In this document: piece by piece, positions 6,262 through 11,786 of the stretch
How positions within the stretch are numbered: the stretch's first letter is position 1
Layout of the letters: each line of letters begins with the position of its first letter
Origin: Trueperaceae bacterium
GTDB lineage: Bacteria > Deinococcota > Deinococci > Deinococcales > Trueperaceae
Length of the DNA stretch: 17,143 bases
Reading direction: 5' to 3'
Assembly (NCBI GenBank): GCA_024636105.1
Contig: JAGXHO010000102.1
Span: 1-17,143 of the forward strand
Notes under the pieces: generated by a model
What the model was told of the DNA's origin: nothing
Seen by the model: only the letters and a program-made list of their open reading frames with translations
The model's database searches: none
Position numbers and translations under genes: made by a program

Positions 6262-6803
6262 TAGGGGTTCTCGCCGGCGGCGTGGTCGGTCGCGTCGCGA
6301 ACGAAGGCGATCTCGGGCACCGCGTCGCGGATCATCCGCTCGATGCCCTGCTTGAGCGTCAGGTCGGCCGCGCCGCACCCTTGGCACCCGCCATGCAGCT
6401 GGACGATGGCAGCGTCGCCCTCGACGCGCACCAACGAGGCGCTCCCGCCGTGGCCCGCGATGCCGGGGTTGACCTGCTGGTCGAGCACGTCCTGGACCTT
6501 CTGAGCCACGGGATCGTCCCAGACAGGCGACGGGAAGGAGACCCGGAAGCCCGACTGCATGACGCCCTCGACGAAATCGACCGTGGCGCCCTCGAGGTGG
6601 CGCACCGTCATGGGGTCGAGGAAGACGTCGAAGCCGCCGCCGTCCATCACCCGGTCGCCGTCCTGGCGGTCGCCGGGCTTGACCAACCAGAGCTTGTGTT
6701 CCTTGCGGGTGCCGGCGACGCGCAACGCCGACACACCCTGCGCCTCCTGCTTGGCGAGGAAGGCGCGGACGCGGACGGCGGCGTTCTCGGTGAAGTTCAA
6801 CAT
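6216..6803 (-). CDS. nfuA: NfuA-type Fe-S cluster carrier
   Basis: A 195-residue, two-domain protein close in size to E. coli NfuA (191). Residues 1-92 form an A-type (IscA-like) fold without any cysteine, the degenerate form seen in NfuA. Residues about 97-180 form the NifU C-terminal domain with the cluster-binding pair Cys140 and Cys143 (HGGCQGCGAADLTL). The family carries 4Fe-4S clusters to target enzymes and helps under oxidative stress or iron shortage. ATG 6803 has TAGCCT 6 nt upstream and no usable ribosome binding site, so its mRNA is probably leaderless. The gene follows the Crp-like regulator by 29 bp but seems to have its own promoter. The C-terminal tail (YYAPSASGEAE...) is encoded partly in the overlap with the receiver gene. 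Confidence 0.88.
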   Translation of the reverse strand: MLNFTENAAVRVRAFLAKQEAQGVSALRVAGTRKEHKLWLVKPGDRQDGDRVMDGGGFDVFLDPMTVRHLEGATVDFVEGVMQSGFRVSFPSPVWDDPVAQKVQDVLDQQVNPGIAGHGGSASLVRVEGDAAIVQLHGGCQGCGAADLTLKQGIERMIRDAVPEIAFVRDATDHAAGENPYYAPSASGEAETPLA

Positions 6804-6809
6804 GCCTTC

Positions 6810-6815
6810 AGGCTA
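6810..6815 (-). promoter_or_regulatory. -10 box of a leaderless promoter for nfuA
   Basis: On the minus strand TAGCCT is followed by gaaggc and then ATG, a 6-nt gap. The -35 position (6833-6838, CTGTGA on the minus strand) is weak and overlaps the end of the upstream Crp-like gene. Confidence 0.55.
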
Positions 6816-6832
6816 CCGGGTCGCGGCCGGGT

Positions 6833-7513
6833 TCACAGCACCTGCATGACGTACCCGTCGGTGGCGCGCTCGAGGCCCACCGGGTCGGCGAGGTAGACGC
6901 CGCGCGTGCCCTGCAAGGCCCCGTCGCCGCGCAGCTCGCCGAGGATGCGGGTGATCGTGACCCGCGAGCTGCCGGTCAGGTCCGCGAGGTCCTCGTGGGT
7001 GAGGGCGAGCGGGAGCTTGATCATGCCGTCGGCCTCGTCGGACGGGTGGCCGAACTGGTTCGCGAGCCGCAGGAACGCGCGCGTCACGCGGGCGCCGACG
7101 GGCATCTCGGCCTCGTCGATCATCTGGCGCGAGCGCCGCAGCTGCCGCGCCATCGCGCGCACGACGTAGTCGCGAAGCTTGCGGTCGTTCATGGCCTGCT
7201 GCGGGTCGATCGGAGTGAGCACGGCGTCGTGGACGGCCACGACCGTCTCGGCGTGGCGACCGCCGTCGAGCGCGGCCAGCCCGAGGACGTCGCCCGTTCC
7301 GTAGAGGTCGGCGATGCGGTCGCGCCCGAGGCTGGTCGGCACGACGGCTTTGAGCACGCCCTGCTCGACGATGTACAGGTTGGACGCGTCGCGGTCGGTC
7401 TCGTACAGGACCGCGCCGGCCTCCAAGGTGCGGTTGGGCAGCGCCAAGCCGGCCGGCACGACGTCGGGCGCCTCACGAACGGGCGCAGGTAGGGTCTCGA
7501 GGGTGTTCAGCAT
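6833..7513 (-). CDS. Crp/Fnr-family transcriptional regulator
   Basis: A 226-residue regulator with an N-terminal cyclic-nucleotide-binding-like beta roll (about residues 25-115), a long dimer helix (about 112-140) and a winged helix-turn-helix with LTHEDLADLTGSSRVTITRILGEL at 171-194. The recognition helix begins SSRVTITR, in the place of the Crp R-E-x-x-x-R motif. The protein has no cysteine, so it cannot be an FNR-type Fe-S sensor. The cNMP pocket motif (GExxLxx..RxA) is not clear, so the ligand is unknown. The start is ATG 7513 with AGAGGA and a 7-nt spacing, one of the few minus-strand genes here with a ribosome binding site. It lies upstream of nfuA and diverges from lexA across 314 bp. 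Confidence 0.85.
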   Translation of the reverse strand: MLNTLETLPAPVREAPDVVPAGLALPNRTLEAGAVLYETDRDASNLYIVEQGVLKAVVPTSLGRDRIADLYGTGDVLGLAALDGGRHAETVVAVHDAVLTPIDPQQAMNDRKLRDYVVRAMARQLRRSRQMIDEAEMPVGARVTRAFLRLANQFGHPSDEADGMIKLPLALTHEDLADLTGSSRVTITRILGELRGDGALQGTRGVYLADPVGLERATDGYVMQVL

Positions 7514-7647
7514 CGTCGCGTCCTCTCTGGACGAGGGTGGGTTGGGTCGGAAAGCGGCACGGACGCCGAGGGGCGGGGGCCGCGGTGGGTCGGAAGGGGC
7601 GCCTCGGCTTCGGGCCGCGAGGCGGCTGCCGATGGAACGCTACAAGA

Positions 7648-7656
7648 AACGTAGCA
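7648..7656 (-). promoter_or_regulatory. Possible extended -10 for the Crp-like gene
   Basis: On the minus strand this reads TGCTACGTT, an extended -10 (TGn-TACGTT), inside the GCTAC/GTAGC inverted repeat at 7639-7655. It would give a leader of about 130 nt to the start at 7513, which has its own ribosome binding site. The -35 is poor, so the call is tentative. Confidence 0.35.
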
Positions 7657-7786
7657 TGACGACGCCCTCGCGTCTACCGCACGTACCCTAGCGATCTCCG
7701 TGCCCGACGGGGATTCTCACGCGCTTCACATCCTCGGGCGGGCGATGTCCGAGTTATGCGCTCAGGATGGCTCGGGCGTGCCACGC

Positions 7787-7816
7787 TTGACCGTGGCCTA
7801 GGCCACGCCTTAGGAT
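7787..7816 (+). promoter_or_regulatory. lexA promoter, nearly leaderless
   Basis: TTGACC (7787-7792), an 18-bp spacer and TAGGAT (7811-7816) form a good sigma70-type promoter. Transcription should begin about 4-6 nt before the ATG at 7828, leaving no room for a ribosome binding site. None is seen (ttacggtaccg precedes the ATG). Confidence 0.75.
7792..7807. promoter_or_regulatory. 16-bp palindrome in the lexA promoter spacer, candidate operator
   Basis: CGTGGCCTAGGCCACG is a perfect palindrome lying wholly between the -35 and -10 of lexA, apart from one base shared with the -35. A dimeric repressor bound here would block RNA polymerase, and LexA autoregulation is the obvious candidate. It does not resemble the E. 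coli or Bacillus SOS boxes. Perfect 16-20 bp palindromes also occur in coding regions of this window, so placement is the main support. Confidence 0.5.
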
Positions 7817-7827
7817 TTACGGTACCG

Positions 7828-8448
7828 ATGCAGGGCCTCTCACCCCAGCAAGCCAAGGTCTTCGACCGGCTCCGCGAGCACCAGCGGCGCCACGGTGGCA
7901 CGCCCGAACTCTCGGAGTTCGCACGCGGGCTGGGGATCACGTACGTCACGCTCAAACAGCACCTCGAGGCGCTCGACCGCAAGGGGTGGCTGCGCTTCGA
8001 AGGTCGAGGCCGCGGGCGGTCGCCCTTCCTCACGCTGCCGGCTGCGGCGACGGGGGTGCCGGTGTTGGGGGCGATCCCGGCGGGGCCGCTGGCCGAAGCG
8101 GTCGCCGACGCCGAGGGCTACCTGCCGCTCCCGGGGCTGGGCGAGCGCTGGTTCGCGCTGCGGGTGCAGGGCGATTCGATGGCCGACCTCATCCAACCCG
8201 ACGACGTGGTGCTCTTCGAGCGCGGCGCCCCGACCCGCGACGGCCTGGTCTGCGCCGTCCGCATCGACGAAGACGACGTCACCCTCAAGTACCTCGACCG
8301 CGACGGTCCTGGCCGCTACGTCTTGCGCGCCCACAACCCCGCGTTCGCGCCGCGGGCGGTCGCCGCGCGCGCGCTCCAGGTCGACGGCGTCTACCGCGGG
8401 TTGCTGCGCGGCGAGGTGCTCGACGCGCTGCTGCACGACCCGAACTGA
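7828..8448 (+). CDS. lexA: LexA repressor (S24 autoprotease)
   Basis: A 206-residue LexA, the SOS repressor that cleaves itself when RecA is activated. Residues 1-70 form the winged-helix domain (LSPQQAKVFDRLREH, then LGITYVTLKQHLEALDRKGWL). The cleavage site is Ala85-Gly86 in GAIPAGPLAEA, and the catalytic pair is Ser117 (VQGDSMAD) and Lys154 (VTLKYLDRDG). The recognition helix TYVTLKQHLEAL diverges from the classical version, so its operator is probably unlike the E. coli box. ATG 7828 is chosen because it begins with the conserved LexA N-terminus and lies just after a strong promoter. An in-frame ATG at 7756 lies upstream of the -35 element. It is alone on its strand, followed by the sugar operon promoter. 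Confidence 0.92.
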   Translation: MQGLSPQQAKVFDRLREHQRRHGGTPELSEFARGLGITYVTLKQHLEALDRKGWLRFEGRGRGRSPFLTLPAAATGVPVLGAIPAGPLAEAVADAEGYLPLPGLGERWFALRVQGDSMADLIQPDDVVLFERGAPTRDGLVCAVRIDEDDVTLKYLDRDGPGRYVLRAHNPAFAPRAVAARALQVDGVYRGLLRGEVLDALLHDPN

Positions 8449-8455
8449 CGCGCCG

Positions 8456-8468
8456 GCTCCGCCGGAGC
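8456..8468 (+). terminator. Short GC stem after lexA
   Basis: GCTCC (8456-8460) pairs with GGAGC (8464-8468) around gcc, starting 7 bp after the lexA stop, followed by the GGGGCCCC palindrome at 8473-8480. There is no T tract. It may end the lexA transcript before the next promoter at 8503, but the evidence is slight. Confidence 0.25.
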
Positions 8469-8502
8469 GCTGGGGCCCCGCCGATGATGAAGGCGCCGGT
8501 CA

Positions 8503-8531
8503 TTGACACCGAAACGCCGGGTCGCTAGCCT
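8503..8531 (+). promoter_or_regulatory. Sugar operon promoter
   Basis: TTGACA (8503-8508) matches the -35 consensus exactly; a 17-bp spacer leads to TAGCCT (8526-8531), the local -10 type. Predicted start of transcription is about 8538, giving a leader of roughly 130 nt before the ATG at 8668. Confidence 0.8.
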
Positions 8532-8547
8532 ACTAACACGCGTTAGT
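8532..8547. promoter_or_regulatory. LacI-type operator over the transcription start
   Basis: ACTAAC-A-CG-C-GTTAGT is a 16-bp palindrome with a central CG and a single mismatched pair, the form of many LacI-family operators. It directly follows the -10 and covers the predicted start, so binding would repress. It is an AT-rich island in GC-rich DNA. The LacI-family gene at 13876 in the same operon is the likely ligand; that link is inferred. Confidence 0.65.
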
Positions 8548-8552
8548 CGACC

Positions 8553-8617
8553 CGTCCTGCCCCGTTCGGCGCCGATCGGGGCCCGGAATCGGTCTCGTCC
8601 TGCCCCAACTGGGCGCC
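8553..8617 (+). repeat. Imperfect direct repeats in the sugar operon leader
   Basis: CGTCCTGCCCC occurs at 8553-8563 and 8596-8606, each followed after 4-5 bases by GGCGCC. Between them CCGAT (8572-8576) and ATCGG (8588-8592) can pair around a GGGCCC core. The leader is otherwise non-coding up to the ribosome binding site AGGAGG at 8658-8663. Its role, if any, is unknown. Confidence 0.4.
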
Positions 8618-8667
8618 ATCCTGGCGTGCTCCCGGTGGCGGGACGCGACGACGCTCCAGGAGGTTGC

Positions 8668-9927
8668 ATGCACCGGATCCTGATCGCCATCCTCGCCACG
8701 GCCGCGTTCGCCACGGCGGCCGCCCAGACCCTCACCGTTTGGGTCTGGGACATCAACAAGCCCGCGCTCGAGTCCACGATCGCCAGCTTCCAAGAGATGC
8801 ACCCGGGCGTCGAAGTCGTCGTCGAGGACATCGGCAACCAGAATGCCTACGACCGCGGCCTCGCCGGCTGCGCCGCGGGCGGCTTCGACCTTCCCGACGT
8901 CTACCTGGTCGAGAACGGCGAAGCGCAGGTCTTCTGGGCCACCTTCCCCGACTGCTTCGTCGACCTGCGGACCCTGGGCGCCGAAGAGCTCCGCAGCTCG
9001 TTCCCCGACTTCAAATGGACCGAGCTGATGGACGGCGACGCCATGTACGCCATCCCCTACGATTCCGGCCCGACCGCGATGTTCTACCGCACCGACCTGT
9101 ACGAACAGGCCGGCATCGACGTCGCCGCGATCGAGACCTGGGACGACTACATCGCCGCCGGTCAGGCCATGAACGCCGCCACCGATGGCGCCGTCAAGCT
9201 GGGCACGGTCGCCAAGGGCGCCGACGACGAGTGGTTCCGCATGCTCGCCAACCAGGCCGGCTGCTTCTACTTCGACAACGACGCCACCGAGGTCACCGTC
9301 GCGCAACCCGGCTGCGTCCTGGCGCTCGACACCCTCAAGAACCTCTACGACGCCGACGTGCTCGCGGTCGGCGGTTGGTCCGAGCAGATCCAGCTGTTCC
9401 AGAACTCGAGCGTCGCCAGCGCCTTCTTCGGCAGCTGGTACGGCGGCGTCATCCAGGCCGAAGCCCCCGATCAGAGCGGCCAGTGGGGCGTCTACCTGAC
9501 CCCCGCCCTCGAGCCCGGCGGCGTGCGCGCCTCCAACCTCGGCGGCTCGGCGCTCGCGATCCCGGCCAGCGGCCAGAACGTCGAACTCGCGTACGACTTC
9601 GTCGTGAACGCCCTCGCGGACGTCGACAACCAGATCGTCATCCTCCGCGATTACGGCCTCACCCCCTCGCTCCTGACGCTGCTCGAGGACCCCTTCCTCG
9701 ACGAGGGCGTCGCCTTCTTCGGTGGTCAGCCCGTCTGGGGCGAGATCCTCGGCACGCTCGGCGACGTCCCCGCGGTCGCCGGCAGCGCCTTCTTCCAAGA
9801 GGCGCGCGAGGTCATGATCGGGGTCGTCAACGACTACCTCGATGGCAACTACGACTCGGCGCAGGCCGCGCTCGACCGCGCCGCGCAGCAGATCGCCCAG
9901 GCCACGGGCCTGCCGATCGCCCAGTGA
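8668..9927 (+). CDS. ABC transporter sugar-binding protein
   Basis: A 419-residue family 1 extracellular solute-binding protein, the capture component of a carbohydrate uptake ABC transporter. It has a Sec signal (HRILIAILATAAFATAAA) with a likely cut after Ala19, and no lipobox cysteine, so it is probably free or held in the envelope another way. Mature features include TLTVWVWDINKP, FQEMHPGVEVVVED (41-54), AIPYDSGPTAMFYRTDLYEQAGI (typical of sugar-binding members) and ETWDDYIAAG. Four cysteines (68, 96, 199, 216) could form two disulfides. ATG 8668 has AGGAGG four bases upstream; longer in-frame starts have neither signal peptide nor ribosome binding site. It is the first gene of the operon, followed by two stem-loops before the permease genes. 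Substrate: probably a galactose-containing oligosaccharide, judged by context. Confidence 0.9.
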   Translation: MHRILIAILATAAFATAAAQTLTVWVWDINKPALESTIASFQEMHPGVEVVVEDIGNQNAYDRGLAGCAAGGFDLPDVYLVENGEAQVFWATFPDCFVDLRTLGAEELRSSFPDFKWTELMDGDAMYAIPYDSGPTAMFYRTDLYEQAGIDVAAIETWDDYIAAGQAMNAATDGAVKLGTVAKGADDEWFRMLANQAGCFYFDNDATEVTVAQPGCVLALDTLKNLYDADVLAVGGWSEQIQLFQNSSVASAFFGSWYGGVIQAEAPDQSGQWGVYLTPALEPGGVRASNLGGSALAIPASGQNVELAYDFVVNALADVDNQIVILRDYGLTPSLLTLLEDPFLDEGVAFFGGQPVWGEILGTLGDVPAVAGSAFFQEAREVMIGVVNDYLDGNYDSAQAALDRAAQQIAQATGLPIAQ

Positions 9928-9933
9928 CCGACC

Positions 9934-9968
9934 GGCGGGGGACGGGCCAACGCGGCCCGCCCCCCGCC
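9934..9968. promoter_or_regulatory. Intercistronic stem-loop 1
   Basis: GGCGGGGGACGGGCC (9934-9948) pairs with GGCCCGCCCCCCGCC (9954-9968) with one A-C mismatch and a 5-nt loop (aacgc), starting 7 bp after the binding-protein stop. There is no T tract. It probably protects the binding-protein mRNA or partly terminates, so that downstream permeases are made in smaller amounts. Confidence 0.65.
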
Positions 9969-9977
9969 ACCGGCACC

Positions 9978-10005
9978 CCGGGTGGCTCGGCGCCGAGCCA
10001 CCCGG
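9978..10005. promoter_or_regulatory. Intercistronic stem-loop 2 (perfect 28-bp palindrome)
   Basis: CCGGGTGGCTCGGC (9978-9991) is exactly complementary to GCCGAGCCACCCGG (9992-10005). Together with stem-loop 1 it fills the 137-bp gap before the first permease, as REP-type hairpins do between malE and malF in E. coli. The sequences of the two stem-loops are unrelated. Confidence 0.65.
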
Positions 10006-10064
10006 TCCCCTCTGAGGCTGGTCGCCGCCTGCGCGGCGCCGCGCCGTCCCGAAGGAGCGCTCGC

Positions 10065-10955
10065 GTGACGAACCCCCCCTCGAGCCCGCGCCGCCGGCGC
10101 ATCGCTTGGGCCCCCTATCTGTTCCTGGCCCCGTTCCTGACCGCGTTCGCGGTCTTCTGGACCTGGCCGATCGCCTATTCGCTCTACCTCTCGTTCGTCA
10201 ACACCCGCTCGCGTCCCTGGACCTTCGACCCCGGCTTCAACTGGGGCCGCCTCATCCGAGACACGACCTTCTGGGACGCCTTCGGCAACACCGCCCTGAT
10301 CCTGGCGGTGCAGGTGCCGGTGATGCTCGCGCTCGCGGTGGCGCTGGCGATGGCCTTCAACAGCGACCTGCTGCGGCTCAAGGGCTTCTACCGCTTCGCC
10401 TTCTTCGCCCCGCTGGTGCTGGGCGCCGTGCCCTACTCCGCGGTCTTCCGGCTGATCTTCAACGCCGACTTCGGCATCCTCAACTACGGCCTGGGCACCC
10501 TCGGGCTCCCGAGCGTTCGCTGGCTGTTCGAGTCGACCCCGGCGCTCGTGACGATCATGATCGCGCTCACCTGGCGCTGGACCGGCTACAACGCGATCAT
10601 CCTGCTCTCGGGACTGCAGTCGATCCCGCAGACGCTCTACGAGGCGGCGCGCATCGACGGCGCCAACGCCTGGCAGCAGTTCTGGGGCATCACCCTGCCG
10701 CTGCTGCGCCCGGTGCTGCTCTTCACCTTCGTGCTCTCGACGATCGGCACGCTGCAGCTCTTCACCGAGCCCTGGCTGATCACGAACACCGGCCCCGGCG
10801 GCGCCACCGAGACGCTCGTCACGTACCTCTACAAGCAGGGCTTCCGCAACTTCAACTTCGGGTACGCCTCGGCGATCGCCTACACGGTGGCCGCGTTCGC
10901 CGCGCTCTTCTCGCTGCTCCAGATCCGCCTGGTGGGCGGGGGGTCGAACCGATGA
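10065..10955 (+). CDS. ABC sugar transporter permease, MalF/UgpA type
   Basis: A 296-residue inner-membrane permease with about six transmembrane helices (near residues 16-42, 72-98, 110-132, 158-184, 208-235 and 265-290). The EAA loop that docks on the ATPase is at 193-212 (EAARIDGANAWQQFWGITLP). A short Arg-rich N-terminus (SSPRRRR) precedes helix 1. The start is GTG 10065 with AAGGAG at 10052-10057 and 7-nt spacing; the much longer open frame upstream is out-of-frame sequence of the binding-protein gene. It overlaps the next permease by ATGA. No ATP-binding subunit is encoded in the window, so a shared MsiK/MalK-like ATPase elsewhere is expected. Confidence 0.92.
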   Translation: MTNPPSSPRRRRIAWAPYLFLAPFLTAFAVFWTWPIAYSLYLSFVNTRSRPWTFDPGFNWGRLIRDTTFWDAFGNTALILAVQVPVMLALAVALAMAFNSDLLRLKGFYRFAFFAPLVLGAVPYSAVFRLIFNADFGILNYGLGTLGLPSVRWLFESTPALVTIMIALTWRWTGYNAIILLSGLQSIPQTLYEAARIDGANAWQQFWGITLPLLRPVLLFTFVLSTIGTLQLFTEPWLITNTGPGGATETLVTYLYKQGFRNFNFGYASAIAYTVAAFAALFSLLQIRLVGGGSNR

Positions 10956-11782
10956 GGCGCACCCGCCTGATCCAGTCGATCGCCCTTCACGTGGTCATGA
11001 CGCTGCTGGCGCTGGCGTTCCTGCTCCCGATCTTCTGGATGGTGCTCTCGGCGACCAAGGCGAACAACGCGATCTTGTCGGTGCCGCCGACCTTCGCCTT
11101 CGGCGACGCGCTCGCGGCCAACTGGGCCGACCTCACCCGCGACCTCCCCTTCATCCGCATCGTCGCCAACAGCGTCGGCATCGCGGTCACCTACACGATC
11201 GTGGCGACGCTCGTGTGCGCGATGGGGGGCTACGCGCTCGCCAAGTTCACCTTCCGCGGTCAGGCGGCGATCTTCGGGGTGGTGCTCGTCGCGCTCACGA
11301 TCCCCTTCGAGGTGCGCATCATCCCGCAGTACATCCTCATCGCCCGCGACCTGGGGCTGACGAACACCTGGTGGGCGGTGATCCTGCCCGGACTGGCGAA
11401 CGCGCTCGGCATCTTCTTCATGCGCCAGAACATGCTCTCGGTGCCGAGCGAGCTGCTCGAGGCGGCGCGCATCGACGGCGCGAGCGAGTGGCGCATCTTC
11501 CGGTCGGTGGTCCTGCCGATCATGCAGCCGGCGCTGGCGGCGGTCGGGATCGTGCTGTTCCTCTTCCAGTGGAACGACTTCCTGTGGCCGCTGCTCGTCA
11601 TGACGAGCCGCGACGCGTACACCATCCCGGTCGCCCTCGGCACGCTCGTGGGCCTGACGCGGGTCTCGTGGGGCGGCATCATGGTCGGCACGGCGATCGC
11701 CACGGTGCCGTTCCTGGTCATGTTCCTGTTCCTGCAACGCTACTTCGTCGCCGGCATCACGGCCGGCGCGGTGAAGGACTGA
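10952..11782 (+). CDS. ABC sugar transporter permease, MalG/UgpE type
   Basis: A 276-residue second permease with about six membrane helices, starting with helix 1 at residues 10-32. The EAA loop is at 170-189 (EAARIDGASEWRIFRSVVLP). The FLFQWNDFLWPLLV segment and an N-terminal LLPIFWMVLSATK are typical of the MalG group. ATG 10952 overlaps the stop of the first permease gene (ATGA), so the two are translationally coupled, as expected for a heterodimer. The much longer open frame upstream is out-of-frame sequence of the first permease gene. GH42 follows after 4 bp. Confidence 0.93.
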   Translation: MRRTRLIQSIALHVVMTLLALAFLLPIFWMVLSATKANNAILSVPPTFAFGDALAANWADLTRDLPFIRIVANSVGIAVTYTIVATLVCAMGGYALAKFTFRGQAAIFGVVLVALTIPFEVRIIPQYILIARDLGLTNTWWAVILPGLANALGIFFMRQNMLSVPSELLEAARIDGASEWRIFRSVVLPIMQPALAAVGIVLFLFQWNDFLWPLLVMTSRDAYTIPVALGTLVGLTRVSWGGIMVGTAIATVPFLVMFLFLQRYFVAGITAGAVKD

Positions 11783-11786
11783 TGCC

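Larger units (their letters stand above)
7514..7827. other. 314-bp divergent non-coding region, Crp-like gene to lexA
   Basis: No credible gene is present. The left part is the leader of the Crp-like gene: a direct repeat GGGTCGGAA at 7544-7552 and 7587-7595, and a 6-bp stem GCCTCG/CGAGGC at 7601-7606/7618-7623. The centre (7639-7655) has GCTAC/GTAGC arms around an extended -10 for the Crp-like gene. The right part carries the lexA promoter. A TACCCT at 7684-7689 on the plus strand resembles a -10 but has no start codon near it. Confidence 0.6.

Noticed and set aside
7756..7827. Upstream ATG for lexA
   Set aside because: It lies before the lexA -35 box and would add residues absent from LexA proteins; ATG 7828 follows the promoter directly.
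8503..8667. N-terminal extension of the sugar-binding protein
   Set aside because: It covers the promoter and operator, would bury the Sec signal peptide, and lacks a ribosome binding site; ATG 8668 has AGGAGG.
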